DNA of 64,000 bases from Papaver somniferum (GCF_003573695.1 NC_039358.1:230219560-230283559); one strand, 5' to 3'; shown: positions 1 through 11,567, numbered from the stretch's first letter. Program-made: numbers and translations. Notes: generated by a model not told the origin, from the sequence alone.

Positions 1-434
1 GGTATTGGATCCAATTGACCTCACTGCTTGGTAAAATAAGAAAGCCGGAAATACACGTAAGGTATATACACATTCTCAGGATTAAGAACTTATGTAAAGT
101 AGTAATTTAGATTCATTCAACTAGCTGATAAATAATGAATAGACCTAACCGACCGGTTCGACATAATTCAATTACATCAACCTGCTAGATTAGAAGTCTC
201 CACTTCTATGATGAGATTTATCATAATACGTACGTATTCATCATAGCAAGTTATAATCTAAACAATGAACAAAATTCACATAGATTACGAACGAATAAAT
301 GTCACCAATATATTATATCTCCCACTATATAAATTACAAGTAATATATTCGACCATATCTCACAAAGCATGTTTAAAATAAACTGTTATTTAAAATGTAA
401 TGTCAAACTATTGTTTTTGGGCATAATCCCAACA
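1..434 (-). repeat. 3' LTR of Copia-A, partial (cut by window edge)
   Basis: Read on the minus strand it starts TGTTGGGATTATGCCC at 434 and continues past position 1. It matches 36689-37122 base for base apart from scattered substitutions. A polypurine tract lies directly upstream in element orientation. The remaining roughly 1.05 kb of this LTR should lie to the left of the window. Confidence 0.93.
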
Positions 435-447
435 ATCTCCCACTTGC
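435..447 (-). other. Polypurine tract of Copia-A
   Basis: On the minus strand, GCAAGTGGGAGAT directly precedes the 3' LTR start TGTTGGG. A purine run ending in GTGGGAGAT next to TGTTGGG is typical of plant Copia elements, where it primes plus-strand DNA synthesis. Confidence 0.85.
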
Positions 448-457
448 ACGAAAACAA

Positions 458-689
458 TCAAAAAACAATTTTGAATCCCATCCCAACAACATGAGAATCA
501 AACACCTTGTGGGTCAAGGCTTTGGTAAAGGGATCCGCCAAATTCTGCTCTGAGGCTATCTTAGTAACAACTACTTCGCCTTTATTTGACATGTCTCTAA
601 TAATATGATACTTTCTTTGAATGTGCTTTTTCTTAGAGTGGTGTTTAGGCTCTTCACAGTTAGATACAATACCATCATTATCACAGTGG
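458..689 (-). pseudogene. Copia-A RNase H, C-terminal end
   Basis: The minus-strand frame shows CDNDG, then HHSKKKHIQRKYHIIRD, and ends with the ADPFTKAL motif that closes Copia Pol proteins. In a working element this part degrades the RNA strand of RNA:DNA hybrids. The frame stops being Copia at 689, where the non-autonomous LTR element begins. The preceding part of the same RNase H resumes at about 23794. The ATG and residues before CDNDG in this frame come from the inserted element, not from Copia. Confidence 0.9.
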
Positions 690-2672
690 TGATGAGCACG
701 AAAGTGCGACACATTTTCACCCATAAATACATTAGCTAGGACTCATTTTATCACTAATAAACTTGTTTTTAAGTGTTTTTGTGAAATAAGCTCTTATGGA
801 GAAAGTTGCTCGAAAAGTGGTTTTTGTACCCCAGAGGACGCGTGTTATTCGGACTCTCATCGCTGGTTAACGGGCACCTCAATTACTAAGGGGTAACCCA
901 ATTACTATTCGCACCCCAATAATTACTAAATATACCCTAAATTGCTAAAGGGACGCTGGATCTGGATAAGGGGCAGTCATCTTCTTCGTTTGAGTTTTGA
1001 ATTTTGGCGGGAAAATGGCTGCAGAATTAGGGTTGAAGATTTGAAGGCGTTAGGAATAGACTAAAGCGCTGAAATCAAATGGGTTCGTTCCTATGGCCTA
1101 AACAGAGATGGTAATGTGCTTTGTTTCAGTTACATTTGGTTGGATAATCAAAGATTGATGGAAATAGCAAGAACAGTTTTGGCGGGAAAATATGGCACTG
1201 AAGAACAGAATTTAGGGTTTGATTTTTGGGCATTCTAGGGAGAGATTCAATCGCTTATTTCTTTATGATAGCTTTATTAGACCCAAACAGGGTTGGTAAG
1301 GGCTTTGGATTGGATTAACTTGGGCTATATCGTCGGAGAGAAGAATACAGGGAAGGCTTAAAAACCCGAAAGTTTCTGTGAAGGATTGTGGGGAGTTCGA
1401 GAGAGACTAAACCTCGGATTTGGATTGAAACCGGTTTGTTTCTACTAAACATGGATAGTATGGTCGATAGTTTCAATCAGTTTGGGACGGAGATCGAACT
1501 TGAAGATAAAACAGGGAAAACGGTGTTTCAACTGCGATATTCCCTGTATAGATTTTGTGAAGATTTTGGAGAAGCTCGGTGGAGATTTAATAGCTGAAAT
1601 CAGTTTAGAATATCGTGTTTGACTAAAACAGGATTTGTATATGAGTTGGAATCGAGAAAAGTAGGATGGTTACGTTGATTGGTGAAAACAGAGCATGAGA
1701 GTTTCATGGGGTTCTGTTAAGAGGATTACGTGAATATACCATGCTTGCACGAGTGTTACTCTGCCTTGGAGTTGTATTCAGCGTGTAAGGAGTGTGCTGA
1801 GTAGTAGAAGACGTGTGAGAAGACAAGAAATAAGAAGAATGTAAATAATATATCGTAACCATGCAGCAAAGTAAAGAAATAATATATGGAGTTACTACAA
1901 AGATTTTCTCGACATGTGGAGTATAAATAGAGTGGTTGGGAGCAGAGAAAGAACATCGAGAGTTTGGGGCAGAGACTGAGTGTAAGATAGGAGGTTGTAG
2001 AGTGAATCATCACCTGCAGGAAGAATAAGCCACGAAGAAAATAAGACTGCAAATAGCACCCGTTATTTCTAGTGTCTTATTTTTCCAACATCCTAGCGTC
2101 TTAAATTTTGTAACGGTCCATTGTAACAAGTAGCTTCAGTTTGCAACAAATATTGTAACAGTGATTTCTGTAACGCCTATACAGCGTTGCAGATTCGTTG
2201 TTTTATTAATAAAAACACCATTTGAGCTATAAACCATATTTTTTGAGTGTGTTTTTATCATGAGAAGCTAGACCCCAACACTGGGTCGACGGAGGAAGCC
2301 GAACTTCATACATGGGTGAATTTGTTTTATTTTCAATTTGACTTTTGCACTTAATTAAAATATAATTATGATTTGAAAAAATTAGTTATTATTTTATTAG
2401 ATGGGTCATTCTTGGTTAGATGTTTGATGTCCCATGCTTACGATTTATAACTAATGTTTGGAGAATCTACCTTGGCAAGAATAAGAGTCGATGTTGTTTT
2501 ATTTGTCGAGCGATAATTGTTTGAGAATGAATAATTGAACCTATTGATATGAGTTTGGCCGAATCCTAGACCCAGTAACTCTCTATTTCATTCCTTTAAA
2601 ATTAATCTTAACAAGTCTTAGAGTTCGAATCCTATTTACTAAAAATACAACGACAATCAAAAATCTGAATCA
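690..2672 (+). repeat. 5' LTR of the LARD-like element (1983 bp)
   Basis: It begins TGATGAGCACG and ends CTGAATCA, giving the TG...CA ends usual for LTRs. It aligns over its whole length with 4052-5937 plus 23693-23793. A TATA motif (tataaat, 1923-1929) lies in its second half, and an AATAAA-like signal (about 2207) follows, so a U3-R-U5 layout is plausible. A 69-codon frame at 1388-1597 appears in both LTRs, but only because the LTRs are copies of each other. Confidence 0.9.
1921..1930 (+). promoter_or_regulatory. Probable TATA box of the LARD-like LTR
   Basis: GTATAAATAG lies in the 3' half of the LTR and is repeated at the matching place in LTR2 (5282-5291). The diverged solo LTR near 28960 has a recognisable equivalent followed by the same purine-rich GAGAGTTTGGG context. 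Conservation across three LTR copies supports a promoter role; transcription start not shown. Confidence 0.6.
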
Positions 2673-2690
2673 TTTTGGCGCCGCCGATGC
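2673..2690 (+). other. Primer-binding site, tRNA-Asp type
   Basis: Directly after the LTR end comes TTTTGGCGCCGCCGATGC. The first eight bases TGGCGCCG match the complement of the 3' end of plant tRNA-Asp, the primer used by Athila-type elements. The rest is diverged. Confidence 0.6.
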
Positions 2691-2821
2691 AGATTTGTTT
2701 TTAGATTAATTTTTAGGTTATTTTTTTTTATTTTGTACAGTATTTTAATTTCATTTTAGATTTTCTTTTTTTCCTTTTTATCCATTTTCTTTTTGTATTT
2801 GTTTTCAAGGACTTTTTTAAG

Positions 2822-3367
2822 ATGATGACTTCTTCTGAGGAGACGTCATCTACGATGACGCTGGCGGAATATATGCGTAGAAATTCAAATTATCAGGAAA
2901 CCTCATCTGCGATGACGCTTGGTGAATACATGCATAGGCAACGGTATGGAGTTTTTGATCCACATGCGGTAAGTGAAGAATCTCCTTTAGAGATACACGA
3001 GAAGTATTATAAACACACACCACCTAGTTTGGAACAAAGATTGAGAGTTCTTGAATGTCAGAGATTATTTGCTGCTGATGATGATGAATCATGTAGTGAC
3101 TCTTTGTCCCATACTGAATATATAGATGACCCTGTGGATGATTGTGGACAGGATTTGCTTAATTCTTTAGATGAATCTATCTCGCAAAAGCATTCACCCG
3201 TCTTACAGGTTGTTTCTAGACCCCTAGACTTCCAAAAATTACCTAATTTAGGGTTAGAATTGTGTGCTTCTAAAATTTTATTGGAGTACTTTGCATCTAA
3301 ATACCCAGAGGAATTGCCTATTCCTGATACAGTGCATGAGTCAATTGATAATTCCCAGTCTCAATAG
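2822..3367 (+). CDS. 181-aa ORF of the LARD-like element, unknown function
   Basis: This is the only long frame in the internal region and it starts about 150 bp after the primer site. The N-terminus holds a duplicated motif: TMTLAEYM near residues 11-18 and AMTLGEYM near residues 30-37, each after an ETSS stretch. The middle is acidic (DDDES, DDPVDD). The C-terminal third is hydrophobic and leucine-rich. There is no zinc knuckle, protease or polymerase motif. The TLxEYM motif is faintly like the start of some Athila-type Gag proteins, recalled from memory and not searched. It could be a shrunken Gag or an element-specific protein. The frame is uninterrupted although the surrounding elements are badly decayed. 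Confidence 0.5.
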   Translation: MMTSSEETSSTMTLAEYMRRNSNYQETSSAMTLGEYMHRQRYGVFDPHAVSEESPLEIHEKYYKHTPPSLEQRLRVLECQRLFAADDDESCSDSLSHTEYIDDPVDDCGQDLLNSLDESISQKHSPVLQVVSRPLDFQKLPNLGLELCASKILLEYFASKYPEELPIPDTVHESIDNSQSQ

Positions 3368-3752
3368 AATCCCCATGTTTTGTTCTTTACGCACTTCCTT
3401 GTGCAGTAAAAACATGGTTTAGGGGTAAATCTTTGTTTTTGATAGTTTCAGTGTCTCCGCATCGTTATAACATAAGTGTGAAGCTGTCATTTACAAATGT
3501 TGTATTTTCGGTCGATCCCCAAATTTTCAGGTTGTTATTTTTTGGGGATCCTTTTTTGTACATTCCAGTAGGTGTATTTTATTTTATTTTATTTTTATTT
3601 TTATATTTTCGTTTACTTTTTTTCATCTTATGGATTTCCCATCTTAAATTTTGCTTGGATGACTCAATTACATTGAGGACAATGTAATGTTTAAGTATGG
3701 GGGAGTGATTAATGTTTTACTTTTCTTTTTCAGGAATTTCCTTGCATTTTAT

Positions 3753-4003
3753 GACCAGCTGTGTAGCGGGTCTCCATAAAAATAAAAAATAAAAAATAAA
3801 AAATAAAAATAATAATCAGCTGTGTAGCGGGTCTATATAAAAAAAAATGATTGTTAGGGTTATGACCAGCTGTGTAGCGGGTCTTTTCTTTGTTCTTACA
3901 TTATATGACCAGCTGTGTAGCGGATCTTAAAAAAAAAATTATGACCAGCTGTGTAGCGGGTCTCTTTATGTCTCTTATTATATGACCAGCTGTGTAGCGG
4001 GTC
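3753..4003 (+). repeat. Six hairpin-forming repeats upstream of the PPT
   Basis: The 20-mer GACCAGCTGTGTAGCGGGTC, or a close variant, starts at 3753, 3864, 3907, 3943 and 3984, and a copy lacking its first bases lies at about 3817. Spacers are A/T-rich and vary in sequence and length. Within each unit GACC pairs with GGTC and GCT pairs with AGC around a GTGT loop, so each copy can fold into a short hairpin. The array ends about 35 bp before the polypurine tract. No coding sense is evident. Confidence 0.85.
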
Positions 4004-4039
4004 AGTTTTCTGTTTTGCTCGAGGACTAGCAAAATGTAA

Positions 4040-4051
4040 GTGTGGGGGATT
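4040..4051 (+). other. Polypurine tract of the LARD-like element
   Basis: GTGTGGGGGATT directly precedes the LTR2 start TGATGAG. This sets the element's orientation as plus. Confidence 0.8.
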
Positions 4052-5937
4052 TGATGAGAACGAAAGTGCGACACATTTTCACCCATAGATACATTAGATG
4101 AGACTCATTTTATCACTAATAAACTTGTTTGTAGGTGTTTTTGTGAAATAAGCTCTTATGGAGAAAGTTGCTCGAAAAGTGGTTTTTGTACCCCGGAGGA
4201 CGCGTGTTATTCGGACTCTCATCGCTGGTTAAGGGGCACCTCAATTACTAAAGGGTAACCCAATTACTATTCGCACCCCAATAGTTACTAAATATACCCC
4301 AAATTGCTAAGGGGACGCTGGATATGGATAAGGGGCAGTCATCTTCTTCGTTTGAATTTTGAATTTTGACGGGAAAATGGCTGCAGAATTAGGGTTGAAT
4401 ATTTGAAGGCGTTAAGAAGAGACTAAAGCGCTGAAATCAAATGGGTTCGTTCCTATGTCCTAAACAGAGGTGGTAATGTGCTTTGTTTCAGTTACATTTG
4501 GTTGGATAATCAAAGATTGATGGAAATAGAAAGAACAGTTTTGGCGGGAAAATATGGCAGTGAAGAACAAAATTTAGGGTTTGATTTTTGGGCATTCTAG
4601 GGAGAGATTTAATCGCTGATTTCTTTGTGATAGCTTTATTAGACCCAAACAGGGTTGGTCAGGGCTTTGGATTGGATTAACTTGGGTTATATCGTCGGAG
4701 AGAAGAAATAGGGAAGGCTTAAAAACCCTAAAGTTTCTGTGAAGGATTGTGGGGAGTTCGAGAAAGACTAAACCTCGGATTTGGACTGAAACCGGTTTGG
4801 TTCTACTAAACAGGGATGGTATAGTCGATAGTTTCAATCAGTTTGGGCCGGATATCGAACTTGAAGATAAAACAGGGAAAACGGTGTGTCACCTACGATA
4901 TTCCCTGTATAGATTTTTTGAAGATTTTGGAGAAGCTCAGTGGAGATTTAATCGCTGAAATCAGTTTAGAATACCCTGTTTGACTAAAACAGGACTGGTA
5001 TATGAGTTGGAATCGAGAAATGTGGGATGTTTACGTGGATTGGTGAAAACAGAGCACGAGAGTTTGATGGGGTTCTGTTAAGAAGATTACATGAATATAC
5101 CATTCTTGCACGAGTTTTACTCTGCCTTGGAGTTGTATTCAGCGTGTAAGGAGTGTGATGAGTTGTAGAAGACGTGTGAGAAGAGAAGAAAGAAGAAGAA
5201 TGGAAATAAAATATCGTAACCATGCAACAAAGTAAAGAAAGAATATATGGAGTTACTACAAAGATTTTCTCGACCTGTGGAGTATAAATAGAGTGGTTGG
5301 GAACAGAGAAAGGACGTCGAGAGTTTGGGGCAGAGACTGAGTGTAAAATAGGAGGTTGCAGAGTGAATCATCACCTGCAGGAAGAATAAGCCACGAAGAA
5401 AATAAGACTGCAAACTGTAGTCATTATTTCTAGTGTCTTATTTCTCCAACATCCTAGCATCTTAAATTTCGTAACAGTCCATTGTAACAAGTAGCTTCAG
5501 TTTGCAACAAATATTGTAACAGTGATTTCTGTAACGCCTATACAGCGTTACAGATTCATTTTTTTATTAATAAAAACACCATTTGATCTATAAATCATAT
5601 TTTTTGAGTGTGTTTTTATCATGAGAAGCTATACCCCAACACTGGGTCGACGGAGGAAACCGGACTTCATACATAGGTGAATTTGTTTTATTTTCTATTT
5701 GACTTTTGCACTTAATTAAAATAGAATTATGATTTGAAAAAATTAGTTATTATTTTATTAGATGGGTCATTCTTGCTTAGATGTTTGATGTCCCATGCTT
5801 ACGATTTATAACTAATGTTTGGAGAATCTACCTTGGAAAGAATAAGAGTCGATGTTGTTTTATTTGTCGAGCGATAATTGTTTGAGAATGAATAATTGAA
5901 CCTATTGATATGAGTTTGGCCGAATCCTAGACCCAGT
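4052..5937 (+). repeat. 3' LTR of the LARD-like element, first part
   Basis: It matches LTR1 from its first base up to the point where LTR1 reads gacccagt. There the Tat-like element interrupts it, after a 5-bp target duplication ccagt (5933-5937). The LTR resumes at 23693. By eye it differs from LTR1 by a few percent. Confidence 0.9.
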
Positions 5938-6396
5938 TGTAGTTGCAGGAAATCCTATACTACACCCCTCACAAGATTTCATTAATATTCAAGTCATTTT
6001 AGATTAACAATCTTAACTTTTATTGATGAATCTTTGAACAATCTTACAAGAAAAGATAAATGAATCAAGAATAAACACTACTCTAGATTTTCTCTCTCCT
6101 ATTTACTTGCTTCTTAATCAGAAAAGATCTTTCCCTTTCCTTTACAACTGAGCGGCTATTTTATAGGGAATTACATAGTGGATGACAACTAATGTGTCCT
6201 TTATTTTCTATATGGTTTGCGACATTCTCGCGACCTTACAAATGTTAATCTCGCAAACTCTCTAATTTTCACAGGACCGTCACATTTTTCTCATGATTTA
6301 GTTGACGTCGTTTATTATGTCATTTCTGAAATTGTTCTGCGACGTTGTTGTGTTGTGTTGCTGATAATTTCGCTAAGGCATTATTGCTGCGAGATT
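5938..6396 (-). repeat. 3' LTR of the Tat-like element, main part
   Basis: It aligns with 23223-23680. It ends at gagatt, where CACTA-1 begins. The last 11 bases of the LTR (ctgatcctaca) lie on the far side of CACTA-1 at 14985-14995. Confidence 0.92.
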
Positions 6397-7048
6397 CACT
6401 ACACCAAATCAAGGATTTCCTCATGAAAGAAAAGTGTTACCAAAAAATACAAGATAATTTTCCTAACTAAAAAAAATGGTTACCTATAGGGTGTTATATA
6501 TTGTGTTAGGAACTTGTCTAACTCTTTTAATCAATTAGGGAAATTAAATAGGCTAACACCTTTGCTTCATTACAATATTTATCCTAACTATTTACCTATT
6601 ACACTTCATATTTAGTTTGTAATGTAGAGAGTGTGTTATAACCATTGCTAACTATCTATATAACTACAAAAATGACCAGTTAATAAATGACATGTGTCTT
6701 TTCCAGATGCCCTGAACTAAAAAATCTCGGTCACCAGAGAGTTTCCAGTGACCTGAAACTGAACTTTCCCGGTCACCGAAAAGTTTCAGGTGACCGTAGC
6801 CTGAATTTTTTTCTAAATCCATACACTCTTTAACCTGCTATCCATGAATAATTGAAGTCAACAAGCCAAAGTGATTGAACACAAGAAAAATCTATATATA
6901 TATTATATTTAATCACAATCAAGGAGCACAGGACACTTGCTTAAATTTACATTGGAGAGGAGAAGAGATGCAAAATGTCGCAAATTAAAGACTACAGAGT
7001 ACAAAAAGTGGTTGATCCTCAAAATAAAAACAACATGTGTTCAGAATC

Positions 7049-7400
7049 TCAACATCTGGGACTGGATTGTTATTGGCAGGATGTTGTTTTTGTTGCTGCA
7101 CCGCCATAACTTGCTGCAGAACCTGTAAAAAGAGCAAAAAAACATATTGTGGCATTATAATTTTATTTTTTAGTCCGAAACACAAGTGATATTGATGTTA
7201 GAACGACAGCACACCAGAGATATCTCTTTCATAATTGAAGCTGAAGAAAAGAACTCAAACCTTAGCTAGTAAATCTGGCACAATGGTAGTAATAGTAGGA
7301 ACTGTGAGTTCTCCACACTTGAGTTGAGACCAGTTATCATTCCCCGAGATATTTCGTCCTACGCTTCATAATTCCCTGCACAACAGTCTGGTAGATTAGT
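7049..7400 (-). pseudogene. Two exon-like segments in CACTA-1, unknown protein
   Basis: On the minus strand an open segment near 7395-7262 ends with LTVPTITTIVPDLLAK and a plausible AAG|GTTTGA donor. A second begins near 7117 after a TTTTTACAG acceptor and reads VLQQVMAVQQQKQ, then a Pro/Asn-rich stretch. The look is that of two neighbouring exons of a captured gene or of the element's own decayed gene. The protein was not recognised. No complete gene structure can be built. Confidence 0.4.
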
Positions 7401-9630
7401 TCATAATTCCCTGCACAACACCTACAAGAAATCACCTACAAGAATAACATGAAAATAAAAAGTAGTTCAAAATCAAACCATACTTCTTAGATCTTCTAGT
7501 GGTAACCTCCTTAATCAACTGAAAAATCAACAAGAAACATAATCAATACCATATTCTACGCACTACAAAACTCCACAATTTGAACGATGCAAAAAAAAAC
7601 AAGAATTGATGTTTTACATGCTGCTCTTCCTAGACTTTCTTTATTTCCTTAAGAACATTGTAGATAGGAAAATCACTAAAACCACAGAGGTGAAACCGAT
7701 CAATAGTCCAACCAAGCAATCCACTTGTTTCCACTACCCAAAAAGCTTCAATATCATCATAACAATGACACTGAAAAGAATCTGCAACACACAAGAGATA
7801 GTGCTGTTAGAATGACTACTAGCTTGTTCAACTGAAGCACTTGACAATAGAAAATAGACACACTTCATATACCAAATCATCTTATTATAGTATGTTTTAG
7901 AATTTCGATCAGTACGCAAGTGAAATATGTAGGTACCTTTAGGGTATTTGTCCTTAGAAAGATAAACAGACCTCATAATGTAAAAAAGTTGTGCTAACTG
8001 TTGAAAGCTGAAAAACATAAAGCAATGAAAATAAAATGAGCGCTATTTACAAACTCACAATGAGCAGTTATCCATGATTTTTCATTGCTTCAACAAGAAT
8101 ACCAATCAGGAACTCATTCAAACCGTAGTAAGAACTCAAATCCAACTGAAGTTGCTCAACATAATCCTTTCTTGGCAGTCCCTCCTTCCTCCACCCTTAA
8201 AATTGGAAAGTACCCAACAACTAAAACCTTGAAACCAAAGCAACACAAATATCAGTATAAGAGTTTGAAAAACAAAAAACAAAAAACAAAATAAGATTTC
8301 CTGAATACTTACTCTCTTTTGTTCTTCGTTGAAGATTGGTAACTGGTAAGTCAGGCCTAAGCTTCTCCTCTTCCTGAACTTAACCAAATACAATAATTTT
8401 AACCTCAATCACTAAAGTGCATATTAAGAAGACGAAAATTGTAATTAAATCAAAACTAAAATCAAACCTCTTTAGTTGGAAAATTAAATTCTGCAGATTC
8501 CATCTCCTCCTAATTCATTTGAACATTGGTCACAATTTTTCTTTTTTAGCATTCCTGGCCTACAAAAATCCAAAATCCCAAGAAATCAAATTACAAAACT
8601 GATGAAGAAAAATTAAAATTGAAACTAAAAATTGAATCATTTTTGTTACCGGATCCCAAAAGCACCAGTACCAAAGAGTACATCTGCATCATTCAACAAA
8701 CGAAATTAACACCAGAAACCCTATAATTCTAATTAGCTACGAGAACAGTTAAGACCATTGATGTTAATGGTAAAAAATTTACCAGAAAATACAATTCCTT
8801 GATGTCGATGCTTTGAGTTGTTGAGGAATAGGAAATAACCTAAAATGGAAACCCTTCTTTAGGCCCTTTACATAGTGAAATCTTCATAATACATGCTCAA
8901 ACAGTTCAGAATCATGAAATAATCGTTATCAACCATGGAAAAAACAAAATAAACTACGAAAGAACAGGTTAATCTATACAGATTTAAGAGAAGATCACAC
9001 AAACCCTAGATTTTACTTCAATCAGTGAGTTTAAGTTCTTAATAACGCCTAAAGTTCATATCCAATGCCATGTATATCATCACTTCTTTACATACTTGTA
9101 GTTCATGTTAATTAGACTTTGATTTGGAAATTTTGTTACGAAGAGAGGGTTTTGGAGTAAAGACGAGAACAGACGGAGAAAGAGAGAAAAGAAAGAAGAG
9201 AAAAGGGGAAGTGAGAAGAAATCACCTTTAGGTTTTTGTATAAAATATTTTGTACGGTTAAGATGAATTTTCATACGGATTCTGGAGATATCTAACGGTG
9301 GACAACTGGTTCTTGATACTCATACAGATTGAGAAAGTGTGTTTCTTTTCAAGACAAAGTGTGTTTCTTATCAACCTTCGTCAAGGAAAAAATTTATAGA
9401 CTACATATAAATCAGAATAAATTTGGATATTTTTATCGACCTTCGACTATATATAAATCCGAAGAATGTATAAGAATGAATCAAAAGAAAGAAAAATGAA
9501 ATCAATGACTGCAGTTGCATCAGGGGAAGTGTGTTTTCTTTGTGCTTTCTCTTTGTGCTTCCGGTTGGAATTTAGATGAGTCACATAGGTCATGAAATAA
9601 TTTCGACTAGTCATACATTTGATGAAGTAG
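7400..9630. other. CACTA-1 interior, no gene recognised
   Basis: This is A/T-rich DNA with short open frames on both strands and no motif of a known protein. A few AG/GT-bounded open stretches on the minus strand (for example near 8150-8400) could be further decayed exons, but none could be joined with confidence. Confidence 0.5.
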
Positions 9631-9635
9631 CTTTA

Positions 9636-9950
9636 ATGTATGATACATCATCGAAATCGATAAATATGAAGCTCCGGGAGGGTTCCGACTTCAAACTATA
9701 AACCAAGAAACTCCAGGAGGGTTACGACTTCAAACTTAGCATGATACATCATCGAAATCGATAAATATGAAGCTCAATGTCGATTCCAACTTCAAATGTG
9801 GTATAACGGCAAACAAACTATGAACCACGAAGCTCCGGGAGGGTTCTGACTTCAAACTTAGTAGGATACATCATCAAAATCAATAAATATGAACCTCAGT
9901 GTCGATTCGAACTTCAAATTCGGTATAACGACAAAAGTAATAGATATGCG
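9636..9950 (+). repeat. Imperfect direct repeats in CACTA-1
   Basis: A block starting ATACATCATCGAAATCGATA recurs near 9641, 9743 and 9864 (the last with two changes). Each is followed by AAATATGAAGCTC-like sequence and a GACTTCAAACTTAG-like tail. A CTCCGGGAGGGTTCCGACTT-like segment recurs near 9671, 9710 and 9832. The spacing is roughly 100-120 bp. It is not coding in any frame seen. Confidence 0.7.
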
Positions 9951-10962
9951 TATCAACCTTCGTCCTAGAAAAAAATCCAAATAACTTATACGAGGATGAA
10001 TCTGAATTAACGAAATGGATTTGTGAAATACTGTGGATTATCTTGGTAAATAGAAAAAATTGAGTTCCGAAAATTAATTTATACAAATGACTCCGACTTT
10101 AGGAATTGAACATTCGTCCAACTATTTCAATCCTGACCTATAACTTTGATAATTATCATGGTCAAAAATAAAGATAATGAATTGTTTAAGAACAAGATTT
10201 TGAGAAAGGTCGAACACTCATCCATGAATGTATTTTGGATTGTACAAATATCGAAAGGATATTATTGAATTAAGTTATGCGTACAAATATCAAGAAGTAA
10301 TTTTCGGATCACTGTGGTCAATTATAATTCTAATATGAAGTCCAAATAATGAAAACTCGATTTTGACAGACGTAAATACGTAAAATCGGTAGATTTTGGG
10401 TCACTAATCCATTTTTGAGGCGCAAATATAATTGTGTTGCATACTATGGAATATTATTAGAATGAGATGCACTTGTCTAAACCAGTAGGTTTCGGATAAC
10501 AAGGCCAATCTGATTTCTATTCGGGAATCCCTTTTTAAAACGAGATTGAGAAAATAGAAATAAGTGCACAAAATCGGTAATTTCTAGTCACTATATTCTA
10601 ATTTCTAAACCAAATAGTAGGTGCCGGATGAAAAATGTGTTTCTTCGCGTGTTTCTCTGTGTGTTTCTTTGTGTGCTACCACGAACTCAAGTATTCGGTT
10701 TTATTACCAACCTCCGCTTGCATACAATTATGAAATTCTTATGAATAATTCAAAGAAATTGGCAAATTTTGAACGAGATTTACAAAATAGATATCAATTC
10801 ACTATACACAATTACGAAATTATTACAGAATAGTTCAAAAACAAAATATCTTATCCAAATAACCGATTGCCGCACTATCTGACGAGAAAGTTGTTTTGAA
10901 TTACTGAAACACGTCACCATTCCATATGAACCTTCACGCACAATTTCGCACATTTAAATAAT

Positions 10963-10982
10963 CATTGTAAAGCATTACAATG
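10963..10982. repeat. Perfect inverted repeat beside the tRNA-like gene
   Basis: CATTGTAA and TTACAATG flank the 4-nt loop AGCA, just 2 bp past the 3' end of the tRNA-like gene. It could form a hairpin in the trailer; its role is unknown. Confidence 0.7.
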
Positions 10983-10984
10983 AG

Positions 10985-11055
10985 TGAACCTGGCGTGAAT
11001 CGAACACGCATTTTCTGCCTTGATGTCAGACGTGCTACCATTGTACCACAGATTC
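10985..11055 (-). tRNA. tRNA-Trp-like gene with UCA anticodon (possible suppressor or pseudogene)
   Basis: The 71-nt minus-strand sequence folds as a tRNA. The acceptor stem GAATCTG/CAGGTTC has 7 pairs including one G-U. The T arm GCGTG-TTCGATT-CACGC is perfect. The D arm GTAC-AATGGTA-GCAC has one mismatch. The anticodon arm TCTGA-CATCAAG-GCAGA has one mismatch next to the loop. Box B (GTTCGATTC) and box A-like TGGTACAATGGTAGC are both present. Overall it is closest to plant nuclear tRNA-Trp as remembered, but the loop reads CATCAAG, so the anticodon is UCA instead of CCA. That would read the UGA stop codon. The variable loop has 4 nt instead of 5. A decayed pseudogene or a tRNA-derived SINE head is also possible. 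Confidence 0.6.
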
Positions 11056-11567
11056 AATAGTATTCAAACACATATACTTTAAAGAATTATACGATTATCT
11101 TCCTAGTTTGTCAACTGCAGACATTTAATCACTCAAAGGCTAATTTCTTTATATCTCTCTTTTAATCGATTCGAAACATTCTCAAATAATATCAATGATA
11201 AATATCCAGTACGACCTTTGGATAAACATAAAATCCGAACATAAGAATGGATCAAAAATGATAAATGAATTCAATAATTATCATTATCCGACTTAGTGGA
11301 AGATGTCAATAAGGATATTATGAATAGTATCCATAGGTTTAGGGTCCCGTTGAAGTAATCGGCCTACCAAAGCCACCAGACTTGCAGGAAAACAAAACAA
11401 AGCCAAGCTTCAAATAGACTTAAAGCCCTTGACTATCTATTTAACCAAAATAAAACATGGGGTTACATTTACACAAAATTTATTTACTGAACTCTGTTTG
11501 AATGTATAAACTGGTTATAGTTGTTTCAACAAACAAAACTCAAAACTAGCTAGCCGAAGGTGTAGTG

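Noticed and set aside
1388..1597. 69-codon frame present twice (also 4749-4958), as if conserved
   Set aside because: Both copies lie at the same place in the two LTRs of one element, so their similarity only reflects LTR duplication. The frame is not supported in the diverged solo LTR.
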